From the NCBI GenBank assembly GCA_020723325.1, contig DYJD01000027.1, forward strand, positions 1-64,000: 64,000 nucleotides of DNA, in the 5' to 3' direction. Under the pieces are notes generated by a model, which was given only the letters and a program-made list of their open reading frames with translations, ran no database searches and was not told where the DNA came from. Below are positions 14,961-24,660 of this stretch, in pieces. Source of the DNA: Desulfosudis oleivorans (lineage in GTDB: Bacteria; Desulfobacterota; Desulfobacteria; Desulfobacterales; SURF-7). The position numbers and the translations under genes are program-made. Positions within the stretch are counted from its first letter, which is position 1; the number at the start of each line of letters is the position of its first letter.

Positions 14961-15612
14961 CAGGCCGGCTTCTCCCCTCATCAGTCGATACGTCTGCACA
15001 CACAATTGTAGGCACCTCTGTGACCCCCGCTGATCGAAACAGCGGTGGGTCAATATCCACCCCCACGCGATATAGCTCGCAATCTTGATCATCACAGGCC
15101 GGGTCCTGCTTAAGGATTTCCTGGATAAACTGCAAAGTCGGCTTGAAATCCATCAGGGACCCCACAAATCCGCGCATCACCATGCGGACATTCTGATCCT
15201 GCATGTCGTTTGCTTGCCTGGCGTATTCTCGCAACAACTCCATGGGCATGGACGAACTGATAAAAATTAATATCTCCCCTTGGCCCTTTTCCTGCGGGCT
15301 TTTTTCTTTCTGCTTGGTTTCTTCCGGAAGATTTTCCTTAAAAACCTCCCGCCGGATTCTTTCCTGCTCCTGTTTTATCTTGGCTTGGAACTCCGGGGAA
15401 TGAAATTGGTCCGCCGCCTCCTTCGCGGCTTCTTCTATGCGCGGATCATTCTTTTCTTGTATGGCTTTGATGTCGATCTGTTTTTGGTATTCATCCACGC
15501 GTTTCATGGACTCGTAAACCGCCTTGTATTCGTCCGTTTCTTCCGCCCCGGCGTTAAGACAAACGCTTAGCAACAGTAGAACGATGGCCGATATCAGATT
15601 ATTTTGACGCAC
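14869..15612 (-). CDS. trbC: TrbC-family F-pilus assembly protein
   Basis: Signal peptide (NLISAIVLLLLSVCLNAGA), a long charged coiled region (residues ~30-110), then the TrbC domain with ILIFISSSMPMELLREYARQ, GFVGSLMDFKPTLQFI and VTEVPTIVCAD, the thioredoxin-like fold of this family. GTG 15612 with upstream GAGG gives a normal signal peptide; TTG 15645 is possible. Overlaps traU by 14 bases. Confidence 0.9.
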   Translation of the reverse strand: MRQNNLISAIVLLLLSVCLNAGAEETDEYKAVYESMKRVDEYQKQIDIKAIQEKNDPRIEEAAKEAADQFHSPEFQAKIKQEQERIRREVFKENLPEETKQKEKSPQEKGQGEILIFISSSMPMELLREYARQANDMQDQNVRMVMRGFVGSLMDFKPTLQFIQEILKQDPACDDQDCELYRVGVDIDPPLFRSAGVTEVPTIVCADVSTDEGRSRPDEINGCKIVGAVPIRYALEKCGKKVNPKSR

Positions 15613-16606
15613 AGCAAAGCCTCTTTCGAAAAACGATGAATGCAAAATTATCTCCTTGCACTGGGGGGTTCATGGCAGGTCCCCAAATCATCTCGGTTCT
15701 TCCCATGGGGATGAGCTGGTTTCCGCGTACCGGTTTGGCGAGCTGCAATCGGTAATGCCATTTTATCCAAATGGGGGTGTAAACCCGGTTGATGCACACA
15801 TTCATGGCCGTGTCTTGGATCAGGCCGATCCGGCACATTTTATAAATGAACTTTCCGGCCGCGGCGGCGTTGGCTTGTAAATATTCATCGTCGTTCACAT
15901 GGCCGCTCACCGGAAACACCGGTCCCCAACTGCCCATGCACCAGAACAAAAAGGGCAGCGGCAGCCCCAAAAGATTAGCAGAAACACTATCCGCCACACA
16001 GGAGAGCACTGCGGCATAGTTTGCGAACATCAGGGTTTCTGGCTGCAAGATTGTGGCTAATTCATCATCGTTCCACATGGGGTCTATCTCTGTGATATAC
16101 CCTAGATCGAACTGGCTATTATCTTCACACATGTTGTCGACTGTTTTCTGCATGAGCGTAACGGCTGGGAAATAGAAAAAATGGGCCTGGGCAAAGCTGC
16201 TCATTTCTTCCTGATTAGCCATGTCTTCATGGGTCCCACATGTTAGGCCCTTTTTTTCTTCGTCATTCATTTGTTGGCCGATTCCTGGAAAACAATACGC
16301 ATCCTTAACGGTTTCGATAAAAATGGACGGCTCCCAATAGCTCACCGTTACCCCAATCCTTTTATATCTAGGATATGGGGCCGGACATATGCATACAGAG
16401 GATGGAAAGGCATCAATGGGCTCCACCATGCCTTTTTGCTGACCTATGGGCACCTGGGCGACCTTGATAGGAAAAATTCCAGACCAATATACATCCGAGG
16501 CCGGATTAATCATTGATTCTTTACAGATCGTCAGCCCATCCTCTGTTTGCAGGCCAAGGATGGCGATTGTTAAAAATATTGCCCGTACGATTTTACTTGA
16601 TTGCAT
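15599..16606 (-). CDS. traU: TraU, conjugative pilus/DNA transfer protein
   Basis: 335 residues with signal peptide; typical TraU features are NPASDVYWSGIFPIKVAQVP, CICPAPYPRYKRIGVTVSYWEP near residues 70-90, and many cysteines. In F, TraU is periplasmic, disulfide-rich and needed for DNA transfer. Neighbours trbC and traW overlap it on both sides. Confidence 0.95.
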   Translation of the reverse strand: MQSSKIVRAIFLTIAILGLQTEDGLTICKESMINPASDVYWSGIFPIKVAQVPIGQQKGMVEPIDAFPSSVCICPAPYPRYKRIGVTVSYWEPSIFIETVKDAYCFPGIGQQMNDEEKKGLTCGTHEDMANQEEMSSFAQAHFFYFPAVTLMQKTVDNMCEDNSQFDLGYITEIDPMWNDDELATILQPETLMFANYAAVLSCVADSVSANLLGLPLPFLFWCMGSWGPVFPVSGHVNDDEYLQANAAAAGKFIYKMCRIGLIQDTAMNVCINRVYTPIWIKWHYRLQLAKPVRGNQLIPMGRTEMIWGPAMNPPVQGDNFAFIVFRKRLCCASK

Positions 16607-17249
16607 TTTTACCCTTCTCGATTTGTATTTCTTCCACCTTCATGTATTTCCCCTCCTGCCGGACAACTGCCGGTACGCATTCAATTTGAAACTTGGTCAC
16701 GATTTCTCCCAGGGCGTAATACACCGGTCGTTTGATGCGCTCGCGGGTGTCGTACCAGTTGCCATCGGTCAAAAGAATGGTGGTGGATAGACGTTTATAA
16801 TGCGGGCTGTTTTGCAGCCAGGCGATTTGATCGGCATCCGTGCCATCAATGAAAACATAGGTTCTTTTCATCTGCATAAAGTCCAGGGGATTGAACTTAA
16901 ATCCTTTTGGGTAAAGCACGTTGCCGTTCTGGTCCGGTATGTCGAAATCCAGGGCGTGGGTCATATCCACCAAGAAAGCCCTGTTCTCGCGGGCCACGGG
17001 CAGCTTTTTGACCGTTTCCGGCTTGAAGTTCTTAATCTTTTGCTCCATTACTTTTTTGTCGGCGATTTTCGAAAAATCGATGCTCTTGGCTTTTTCTTGC
17101 AGCTCCATTAAAGCGTCGTTTTCCTTTATGGGGTAGGTCTCGCCTATCTTGCCCATGGAGATTAGGCCGCTCCAGGCCTCACCGCTCAGAATCAGGATGC
17201 ACAGCAGAACAACCGCTGCACTACTATTGGGTTTTTTGGTAAAATTCAT
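16593..17249 (-). CDS. traW: TraW, F-type pilus assembly protein
   Basis: About 218 residues from ATG 17249, which gives a signal peptide (AAVVLLCILILSGEAWS). TraW features: GETYPIKENDALMELQEKAK, then MKRTYVFIDGTDADQIAWLQ and a C-terminal VYYALGEIVTKFQIECVPAV that fits the TrbC-TraW interaction domain. No clear ribosome site; the start overlaps traN by 26 bases and is probably coupled. A longer frame to 17357 exists but lacks support. Confidence 0.9.
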   Translation of the reverse strand: MNFTKKPNSSAAVVLLCILILSGEAWSGLISMGKIGETYPIKENDALMELQEKAKSIDFSKIADKKVMEQKIKNFKPETVKKLPVARENRAFLVDMTHALDFDIPDQNGNVLYPKGFKFNPLDFMQMKRTYVFIDGTDADQIAWLQNSPHYKRLSTTILLTDGNWYDTRERIKRPVYYALGEIVTKFQIECVPAVVRQEGKYMKVEEIQIEKGKNAIK

Positions 17250-19104
17250 CGATACGATCACGCAGTTTATTTTTAAGGGTAATTGAGCTGATGGTCTGGA
17301 TTTCTGAGAACCATTCTGAGAGGTCCATTTTTCCAAAATCCAGGGCCTGAAATTCATCCGGCGTGAACCCCTGGCAGTTGGGGTTGTCGGCCGAGCCCCA
17401 ATCGCTCAGGGTTTTGAGCTGCGCCCGGCCCTGCTCTTGAACGATTCTCGCCAGCTTGGAATTGAAACAACAGTAGGTCTTTTCCGTCTCTATGCAGATG
17501 CTCCCCAAAAATGGCACGGATAGTGTTTTGGAACAATGCGGGCCGACGTAATGACAGAGTGCCCGGGATTTCATATCAGCCAGTTCCAGCTCGCTTTCTC
17601 GGCACCGGCCCAGTCCGAAAAAAAAGTCCTTATCCTTGCAGCAGTCCTCCCAACCGATGGTGACCCCGCCGGACCGGCAACGGCGGTCATGGCCACTGTA
17701 AATATAAATTTTTCCCAGGCACTCCCCATTCTCATCAATGCCGGCATCATTTTTTTTATCGTTCTGGCCCTCCGGCACCCCGTTTAGCTGGATCATCCCA
17801 CAATCGACGGCACTGCACATCTCCAGCGCATGACCGTCCAACTGGACGCACGGCCGATTATTCCCATACGGGCAAGGCTGGCCAAAGGGATAGCAGCCGT
17901 TTTGGATGGGATTGTATTGTAAATCCGGCGGGTCGTCCGGGCATCGCGGCTCACCGGTCTCGCAGACCAGCTTGTCTTTCAAATTCATGGGAGTTCCAAG
18001 GCTCGGTATTTCCTGTTTTGCTCCAAGGCAATCGCCCGTTTGTGTTTGATAGGCGTACCCATCCGGGCAGATACCATTGAAACTGGATACCCGGCAGTCA
18101 TCGCTGCCCATAACCGGCAGGCCATACAGACAGGCCTTCACCGTGCCTGGGCCGATGCAGCCCGGGGAACCCAGACAGATCAATTTTCCATTGGGGTCAA
18201 ACGTTCCGCCATAGCCGTTGGGACAAAACGGCTTGGCCGGGTCCGGCTCGTAAAGGCAAGCGTTATCCTGGGTTAATGCGCCGAACATGCACCCCTGGTT
18301 TTTAAAACATTGATCCATGTCCGGATCGATCCAGCTTTGGCTGTCCGTGCAGAAGGCCTCTATCTTTTTTGCACAATTGACGGCGTCTATCGGGCATAAA
18401 TGGGTAGGCATGGCGCCCACCTTTCCGAGCGCGCAGGACCACAGGCCACCGCTGGCGACGCTGTCATTCGTGCAGACATACTCCCCAACGGCCGTGCCCG
18501 GAGGCTGCACCGTATAGCCTAGCCGGATTCCATTGATGATGGTGCGCGAATACACAATCCAATAGCCTATCGGCACGCCGGCCATGCTCAGCACGCTATC
18601 GGCCCGGGTGTTCTGCTCCTGCCATTTGCAGGCCTGCCCGTACTCATCCGAATTGCAGAAAGGAGCTGTTGCGCTGGTCCGGTTGAGTTCTGGAAACTCA
18701 TTACTCGGTGGATTGGCCACGGCATTGTCCACCATGGTCGGGTCCACATAATTAAGGGTTAAGGTCACGCTGGTTCCCGGCATAATGGTGCCGCTACGGT
18801 CCACACCGCAGGTCAGATAGCTCGGCAGGGCCGGATTTGTGCCGGGTATGTATTGCATTGACCCGTCACAGGTGGCATGCATGGTGGCACCATCCACCAC
18901 AAAATCAACGCCGTTGTCCGGCCCGATTGGTCCGCCTTGGGGTACAATTTCCATGGTGTGGGTTTCTGTGATTGTCGGCAGGTCCGTTCGATAAACTGAA
19001 AAATTGAACTTGTCGCCATTGAGGTCGAACACTACCGTGTCGGCGGAGGCGTTGCCCACAAACACCATTAATAAACTAAGTATGGTTGCATTTATTCTGG
19101 CCAT
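17224..19104 (-). CDS. traN: TraN, cysteine-rich outer-membrane mating-pair stabilisation protein
   Basis: 626 residues with signal peptide, more than 35 cysteines and the conserved TraN C-terminus KTYCCFNSKLARIVQEQGR, CQGFTPDEFQALDFGKMDLS. In F-like systems TraN contacts recipient outer-membrane porins and decides recipient preference through a variable N-terminal region; here the N-terminal half (GPIGPDNGVDFVVDG and neighbours) looks unique. Its cysteines would depend on the DsbC-like and TraF proteins of the operon. Confidence 0.95.
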   Translation of the reverse strand: MARINATILSLLMVFVGNASADTVVFDLNGDKFNFSVYRTDLPTITETHTMEIVPQGGPIGPDNGVDFVVDGATMHATCDGSMQYIPGTNPALPSYLTCGVDRSGTIMPGTSVTLTLNYVDPTMVDNAVANPPSNEFPELNRTSATAPFCNSDEYGQACKWQEQNTRADSVLSMAGVPIGYWIVYSRTIINGIRLGYTVQPPGTAVGEYVCTNDSVASGGLWSCALGKVGAMPTHLCPIDAVNCAKKIEAFCTDSQSWIDPDMDQCFKNQGCMFGALTQDNACLYEPDPAKPFCPNGYGGTFDPNGKLICLGSPGCIGPGTVKACLYGLPVMGSDDCRVSSFNGICPDGYAYQTQTGDCLGAKQEIPSLGTPMNLKDKLVCETGEPRCPDDPPDLQYNPIQNGCYPFGQPCPYGNNRPCVQLDGHALEMCSAVDCGMIQLNGVPEGQNDKKNDAGIDENGECLGKIYIYSGHDRRCRSGGVTIGWEDCCKDKDFFFGLGRCRESELELADMKSRALCHYVGPHCSKTLSVPFLGSICIETEKTYCCFNSKLARIVQEQGRAQLKTLSDWGSADNPNCQGFTPDEFQALDFGKMDLSEWFSEIQTISSITLKNKLRDRIDEFYQKTQ

Positions 19105-19547
19105 ATTTTTTTCAATTCCCGTTGCACGTTATTGATATAAGCATACGCTCTCTGTCGCAGTTCAGGGCTCAGCTCGTCGGGCGACTTGCCGCAGTTGTAA
19201 CAGGCCACGGCATCCCAGGTGTTGCCGTAGCGCTCGACGCATTGCCGCAAGATCCAGGCCCCTACCCGCGTGCAATAGCAGGGGTTTTCCGGGAGGAGGG
19301 TCCAGCCGGCCGCTCCCATCTTTTTAATCCACTGGCTGTTGATCTGCATGTGGCCGAGATCAACCGAGTTATTGGGGTTGGTATTGATCGCGTCCGGCCT
19401 GTGCCGGCTTTCCACGGCGGAAATCGCATACAGGAGATGCGGTGACACCTGGAATTCAATGCCTGCTTGTTCAAAGCAGTATTCGCCCGCTTCCACTCCG
19501 GAACAAACCAACAACAATGTCAATAACAGCGCGGTTTTACCTTTCAT
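19092..19547 (-). CDS. Lytic transglycosylase (VirB1/P19-like)
   Basis: 151 residues with signal peptide and the SLT fold: catalytic Glu in LYAISAVESRHRPDAIN, then SVDLGHMQINSQW and GAWILRQCVERYGNTWDAVACYN. It cuts peptidoglycan to let the secretion channel pass. Overlaps the traN start by 13 bases. Confidence 0.92.
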   Translation of the reverse strand: MKGKTALLLTLLLVCSGVEAGEYCFEQAGIEFQVSPHLLYAISAVESRHRPDAINTNPNNSVDLGHMQINSQWIKKMGAAGWTLLPENPCYCTRVGAWILRQCVERYGNTWDAVACYNCGKSPDELSPELRQRAYAYINNVQRELKKIWPE

Positions 19548-19633
19548 TCACGGTCCCCAGCCACCAATGGACATACGTCCGCTCCTGAAAAAATGATCAT
19601 TTCTTGGGTTGTTTATCGTATTTTGAGGAGAGC

Positions 19634-20431
19634 TTATTCCAGCCGTGCCCGCAACTCCATTTCCATGTCGGCGAGCAGGCCAAGGATCTCCTTTTCAAGT
19701 GCCTTCAGGTTCGCGCCTTCAACTCTTTTGCCATTGTCCAGAATGAACAGGGGGACGCCTTTTACACCGAGTTGCTCGGTGGTGGCTCTGGTTTTGGCCA
19801 GCAGTTCCTCGGCCCGATCGCACTCCTCCCCTTCCCTTTTGGTCTCGGAGGCGCTTAAATCCAAATATTCATCGATATTCATCTGATTGCAGATGGCCGC
19901 CCTTGCCTTTGGGTTATTCTCCCGAAGAGGGGCGATAATGAGCTTGATCGCCATTCCATAGCGTTCCGATATGGTCTTGATTTGGGATCCGGCCGTCTGG
20001 CAATAGTGGCAGTCCGGGTCCGCGATCATATACAGACTTCGGTGTATGTTGCGCTCTTGCGGGGTGTAGGTGATCGATACGCAATCATCCAGGACCTTCC
20101 TTTTTTGTTCAGCCGTCGCTACTTCCAATTCGTCTATCTTTCTTTTGGTGACGGCCTTTTGGTCCTGGAACATATCCCCCACCAGCACGTAATCAGGCGA
20201 TACATACAACGGGAAATATTTACCGCTGCTTTCCACGATAATTTCGCAAAGGCCGTGCACCGGCGTCTGCGAGAGAATCTTGAACTTTGGAGGCAAAAAC
20301 GCATGCTTCTGAATGGTATCCATGCCGGTCAAGCATGGATTTGGCTCCTGAGTCTCAGGCCGTAGGGTGGTTTCTGCGCAACCGATACAACTGAAAAGGA
20401 TCAGCGCGATTATTATTGAATTATTTCTCAT
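19634..20431 (-). CDS. DsbC-like thiol:disulfide isomerase
   Basis: A lipoprotein-type signal (ALILFSCIGCAE) is followed by a DsbC-like N-terminal domain and a thioredoxin fold with the active site ADPDCHYCQTAG (CxxC) and GVKGVPLFIL (cis-proline). It likely shuffles disulfides in TraN, TraU and the second Cys-rich protein. Analogue of TrbB/DsbC proteins in other F-type operons. Overlaps the gene at 20421 by 11 bases. Confidence 0.88.
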   Translation of the reverse strand: MRNNSIIIALILFSCIGCAETTLRPETQEPNPCLTGMDTIQKHAFLPPKFKILSQTPVHGLCEIIVESSGKYFPLYVSPDYVLVGDMFQDQKAVTKRKIDELEVATAEQKRKVLDDCVSITYTPQERNIHRSLYMIADPDCHYCQTAGSQIKTISERYGMAIKLIIAPLRENNPKARAAICNQMNIDEYLDLSASETKREGEECDRAEELLAKTRATTEQLGVKGVPLFILDNGKRVEGANLKALEKEILGLLADMEMELRARLE

Positions 20432-20993
20432 CGGCAGTACCTTCCTGGTTGACGGTTTGTCCTTTCAATTTCCTCAACTCGTCAAATTCATATATAATTC
20501 TATTCCTGTCGGTTATATTTAGAGAATAAACCATCAAGTTTTTCATTTCATATTGATCAGGAGTAGTTGCGTATACACTAATCAATATATTTTCTTCAGG
20601 CGACGAGGTTCTTGACCATAAGTAGCGGTCGTGTTGTTCGGTCAAAAGGGCTTCGAGTTCGCCATCAAACACCATATAAAGTTCTTTTTTTTGTTTATCG
20701 ATAGCCAGACGAAAGCCTTCATTTTTTGCTATACGCTCTCTATTTGTTTGAAACACGAAACCAAAACCGTTTAGCGTGAAAAAGAAATTGCTTGCAACCA
20801 GCCCTGATTGACCATGCTTAGGCAAATCCTTCGATGTATTTGTTTTCATATCGTGTTCGGAGCCCCTCCAATTCTTTTCTTTAATATAATAAATCCCAAA
20901 GCTGCTGAGTATAAACAAGACGCTGAAGACCATTCCTGCCGCAAACGCAAGAAACATCTTCGCTTTTTGCACCTTGCCGGCATCCAAATTCAT
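20421..20993 (-). CDS. Membrane-anchored hypothetical tra-operon protein
   Basis: 190 residues with one N-terminal transmembrane segment (FLAFAAGMVFSVLFILSSFGIYYI) and a periplasmic domain with FFFTLNGFGFVFQTNRERIA. Sits between traG and the DsbC-like gene, 10 bases from traG's stop. No family recognised; more AT-rich than its neighbours. Confidence 0.65.
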   Translation of the reverse strand: MNLDAGKVQKAKMFLAFAAGMVFSVLFILSSFGIYYIKEKNWRGSEHDMKTNTSKDLPKHGQSGLVASNFFFTLNGFGFVFQTNRERIAKNEGFRLAIDKQKKELYMVFDGELEALLTEQHDRYLWSRTSSPEENILISVYATTPDQYEMKNLMVYSLNITDRNRIIYEFDELRKLKGQTVNQEGTADEK

Positions 20994-21003
20994 TTCTGCC
21001 CTT

Positions 21004-24000
21004 CTATTTCCTTCCTGGATGGTAATATGGATTGTCCTTACTAATTGTTTCTCTTGTTTGCGGATCTGTCAGCTCGATAAGTTTGTCTCCTCTTGCCTCC
21101 TTATTTCCCCAACCTAAGATATTAGATAAGCCGTCACCTGTAAAAAATCCGAGAGCACCTCCTAACGGTCCTGGCACAACATTCCTGCCGACATCCATTG
21201 CCCCTTTGGTTTTGGCTACGGTATGAATGGCTTCTTCAGGCGATTTACCAGCCTTTTCTATAAGTTGATTATAGGTCTCTGTTTGTACCGGATTAAGATG
21301 AGTATCAACACCACCATCATATCGCCATCTGTTGGCATGAGTGATACTTTCTTGACCGGTCGTGCGGCTGGTCAGATTAGACGATCTAATATTGTTGAGG
21401 CTGAGTCGCCCGTTCTCGTAGCCGGCATTGAAACTCACCGCATCCCCGGGATTTACCTGCACTTCATGAGAGCCCAATTGTTGATTTATGGCGTTTGCCT
21501 GGGATTCTGTCAGGCTGGCAATGGATTGATTCATGCTGGCAATTTCTACCGCCCGGCGGCCGGTTTCTGTCTGCATCAATTCCCCGAATCGCCTTTGCTG
21601 CTTGGGTGTTAGAGGCAGGCCGAGTAAACTTCGATTCACGGCCGCGCGCATGGTGGCGTCGGCGACCCGCTGTTGGGCGCTGGTCATTGCGCTATACCCC
21701 GCGTTTTCAACGGAACCCACGCCCGCCAGGTCTCCTTTTTGCTGCGCGATTTCTTTTTCGGTCAGGACCCCGGCCTCACCGGGCGTCAGATTATCGATCT
21801 GGGCATTATTTCTTGCCCCTTGGAGTTCTCCCAGCATTGCGCTCCGAGAAGGTCCGCCCATGGTTTCGCTTTCTGTAACCATGCGGGCTGTCTGGGTCGC
21901 ATTGGCTTCCGCCAGCCGGCCGGCTGCCGTTCCGGGATCGCCGCTGCCAAACAGGCTGGTTTCTTGATTCATGGTTTCCAAGGCTTTTTGCTTGCCGTAT
22001 ACTTCCGGGCCGACTTCATTTTTAACCGCTGCGCTTAAATCTCCTGCTCCAAGCGTTTGGATGCTTTGCTCGGCCGCCGTGGTGCCCCTGACCGTCTGAT
22101 AGGCCTGCCCCTGCCCTTCCCTCATGGCCGCCGCCGTGGGATTGCCGCCCCCGAGTTCCTGGGTTTTTGTGGTCATAGCGGCCGCAGCGGCGGTCACACC
22201 GTAAGCGATGGCCGCTGCCTCCGCATTCGCGGCCGTGTCCGGGTGGCCGAAATGTTCGACTTTTTTCTCGGCGGTCCCCACGCGGGTTTGTTCGCCGAGC
22301 ACATTGCCCGCCGCGCTCCTGCCGGCCGCCTGGAGCGGATTTCCGGACCCGAGGTGATCCACAATACCCTGGCTGGTTTGCATGGCGGTCCCTAATTGAT
22401 ACATCTCTTGGTTCGCCATGTTTCCGTAACCGTAGGAATTTGCCACTGCCAAAACCGGGACAGCGCGTGTAAGTTGCTGGAGAGCGGCGGCCCTTCTTTC
22501 TGGATTTTCGGTTTGCAGGGCGGCACCGGCTCCGTAGCTCCGGGATGCTGATAATTGATCAGCAAAATGAGCCATGGCCGTACCTCCAAAATGGGCCAGC
22601 ATGGACGATAGAACGCCGGCAATCATCATCCCTGCCCACCTGGCCGAACCGAATATTGCCAGGGCTTTTGTGGCCTCATCCTCGAACATTAAAAGACTAC
22701 GCAACCCCAGCTTCCCTTGGGCGATTTCATGGAACAGGGCAACGCTCTTATGCATGGCAAATGAATGAATCAGGGCGTCACAGATCCCCCAGGAAGTAAT
22801 GAAAACAAACATCCCGAATATAAAACCAACTATTCGCCCGCAAAGCGGCGTGGGGATCAACAACGCCAAAAAAGGAAAAAGGCCGATGAACGCGGCAAAC
22901 ACCATGGCCCGGATTACCGGTATCCAACTGTTGGCCATGGACTGCATACCACCCAGGGAAACCCCGGCCTGCCGGTCGGCCAGGACCTGATAATCCCCGC
23001 TCTGCACCGCATCGAACATGCCCCTTGCGATCAGGGCTTGAATTACGATTTGCTCGGAAGTCACGGCCGACCCTATCAAATGACTGACAGCGGTCGTGAC
23101 CTTGTCGCGATATTGATCGGCCATGTCCGGGCCTACCGCTCCGAGTACATTGGCGAGCCCGCATTTTCCGCTCTTTTCCTTGTAAAAGCGCGTCACGACA
23201 TCACTTGTCGGCGTTAACGTCGAAAAATAATTGTTAAGCGAAACCCAGCATTGCTGACAATCGACGGTGATTCCGGCCTTGTTCGCGTCGTCCTTCCATA
23301 CTGTGAATATGGCTGGATTGGCGGCATTAGCCAAAAGGCTCGTAAAGTCAGTAGTCGTATAGAAATCGTTGATATTGATGGTCGAGCCGGGCCGGCTGAG
23401 TTCAAAAACGACGCAATCTTTTGTGTATCGATTCAAATTCAAATATGTATAGGCGCCAGGGTCCGGGGTGCCGGCCAGATTAACCTCCCCGCCCCCGCTG
23501 AACGCGCTTTTAATCATGTCAAAAACAGTCCCGCCGGCGCTGTCTCGAAAGGATTCTATATCCCCGGAAGTCCAAATCACGTCCACCAACCCTTTTTCAA
23601 TTTTATTGGACAGGCAGGCAATCACGATCAAACCTTCCGGGACCCCTCCCACCGTGATTTGCTGATTCATAACCTCATCGTAGATCGTTATCTCCGATGT
23701 GGGCTGAATGAATGTTTTGTAGAGAATTACCCCCAGAATGATTGTCCCGAATATGCCCATCCAATTTGCAGTGGATATGCCGTTCCCCGCAATGGCCCTG
23801 AGAGCCGCGTTTATACATCCAAACACAATCGAAAGGACGATGATCCCAAAGAACAAGCCCTGATAACGGCTATCACTCATCATGAGGCCGATTCTCTGGA
23901 ACGTATCCACGACCGTATCGAACTCCCCATAGGTCGTGTACACGTTAAAACCGGTCGGCACCACCGCGAACGCCCCATCGGACACGCCGAGGAATGTTAC

Positions 24001-24033
24001 GGTGATTGCAAGGATGATCAGAATCTTTTTCAT
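21004..24033 (-). CDS. traG: TraG, mating-pair stabilisation protein
   Basis: 1009 residues with signal peptide and several N-terminal membrane segments (e.g. GLFFGIIVLSIVFGCINAAL and MGIFGTIILGVILYKTFI), a periplasmic domain with CQQCWVSLNNYFS, further membrane segments around residues 365-480 (VIRAMVFAAFIGLFPFLALL), and a long Gln/Ala/Gly-rich C-terminal domain (from about 520). This is the TraG layout: N-terminal part for pilus assembly, C-terminal part for mating-pair stabilisation or entry exclusion contacts. Confidence 0.92.
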   Translation of the reverse strand: MKKILIILAITVTFLGVSDGAFAVVPTGFNVYTTYGEFDTVVDTFQRIGLMMSDSRYQGLFFGIIVLSIVFGCINAALRAIAGNGISTANWMGIFGTIILGVILYKTFIQPTSEITIYDEVMNQQITVGGVPEGLIVIACLSNKIEKGLVDVIWTSGDIESFRDSAGGTVFDMIKSAFSGGGEVNLAGTPDPGAYTYLNLNRYTKDCVVFELSRPGSTININDFYTTTDFTSLLANAANPAIFTVWKDDANKAGITVDCQQCWVSLNNYFSTLTPTSDVVTRFYKEKSGKCGLANVLGAVGPDMADQYRDKVTTAVSHLIGSAVTSEQIVIQALIARGMFDAVQSGDYQVLADRQAGVSLGGMQSMANSWIPVIRAMVFAAFIGLFPFLALLIPTPLCGRIVGFIFGMFVFITSWGICDALIHSFAMHKSVALFHEIAQGKLGLRSLLMFEDEATKALAIFGSARWAGMMIAGVLSSMLAHFGGTAMAHFADQLSASRSYGAGAALQTENPERRAAALQQLTRAVPVLAVANSYGYGNMANQEMYQLGTAMQTSQGIVDHLGSGNPLQAAGRSAAGNVLGEQTRVGTAEKKVEHFGHPDTAANAEAAAIAYGVTAAAAAMTTKTQELGGGNPTAAAMREGQGQAYQTVRGTTAAEQSIQTLGAGDLSAAVKNEVGPEVYGKQKALETMNQETSLFGSGDPGTAAGRLAEANATQTARMVTESETMGGPSRSAMLGELQGARNNAQIDNLTPGEAGVLTEKEIAQQKGDLAGVGSVENAGYSAMTSAQQRVADATMRAAVNRSLLGLPLTPKQQRRFGELMQTETGRRAVEIASMNQSIASLTESQANAINQQLGSHEVQVNPGDAVSFNAGYENGRLSLNNIRSSNLTSRTTGQESITHANRWRYDGGVDTHLNPVQTETYNQLIEKAGKSPEEAIHTVAKTKGAMDVGRNVVPGPLGGALGFFTGDGLSNILGWGNKEARGDKLIELTDPQTRETISKDNPYYHPGRK

Positions 24034-24053
24034 GCTGGACGATCCCCTAATAA

Positions 24054-24638
24054 CTACTGTTCCGGCTGAGACGGCTGGACCGGTAACGTAATTTCAAAAG
24101 TCTCGTAATCTATATAATATTTAAAGGTGTTAGGAGGCGTGAAATCCTCAATATGGGCCGCAGCTAATATATATGCCTTACCACCAAGTTGTTTTAAATA
24201 TTTCGTTATTGTTTGATTTGTAACTTCACTTTTAAATTGAATGGCATTAGTTGTTGCAACATATTTGAAACTATATGAAAATGATAAATTCATGTTGTGG
24301 AAGGCCCAACTATCCAGTTCTATACCTTCACCTTTAAAAATGCCGTTCACAAATTGCTGCTCGGTAATATTCGCGGATGGAGTTACAAAAAGAGCTATAT
24401 AGAGGAATTTTAAATCTGATTCTGCATCCACATCATAGCTTATTGTAAATGTATCGGCTGTAGCTAATTCGCTTGGAGTTACTTTCAAATTAGTCAAAGA
24501 AATCCTTGGGGTGGCATTTGGTGTGCTGGGCTGCGTGTTGTTATGGGGCTGCGGAACATCAACTCCTGTATCACCAGAGCAACCCCAAAAAATAAAAGCA
24601 ATTAAAATTGAAGCCAGTATTGTCCTATTACCTTTCAT
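24054..24638 (-). CDS. Lipoprotein of the tra operon, unknown
   Basis: 194 residues with a lipobox (AFIFWGCSGDTG). A low-complexity Pro/Asn/Thr linker is followed by a beta-rich domain (SLTNLKVTPSELATADTFTI). The position between traH and traG is where F-like elements carry surface or entry-exclusion lipoproteins such as TraT; no TraT similarity is visible. AT-rich compared with neighbours, which suits a fast-evolving surface protein. Confidence 0.65.
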   Translation of the reverse strand: MKGNRTILASILIAFIFWGCSGDTGVDVPQPHNNTQPSTPNATPRISLTNLKVTPSELATADTFTISYDVDAESDLKFLYIALFVTPSANITEQQFVNGIFKGEGIELDSWAFHNMNLSFSYSFKYVATTNAIQFKSEVTNQTITKYLKQLGGKAYILAAAHIEDFTPPNTFKYYIDYETFEITLPVQPSQPEQ

Positions 24639-24660
24639 CTTTTTATTACTCTCCTTTGGT

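Noticed and set aside
17249..17357. Extended N-terminus of traW
   Set aside because: Overlaps traN further, lacks a ribosome site and would bury the signal peptide.
23251..24069. A 272-codon frame on the + strand
   Set aside because: Antisense shadow of traG; biased composition and no domain.
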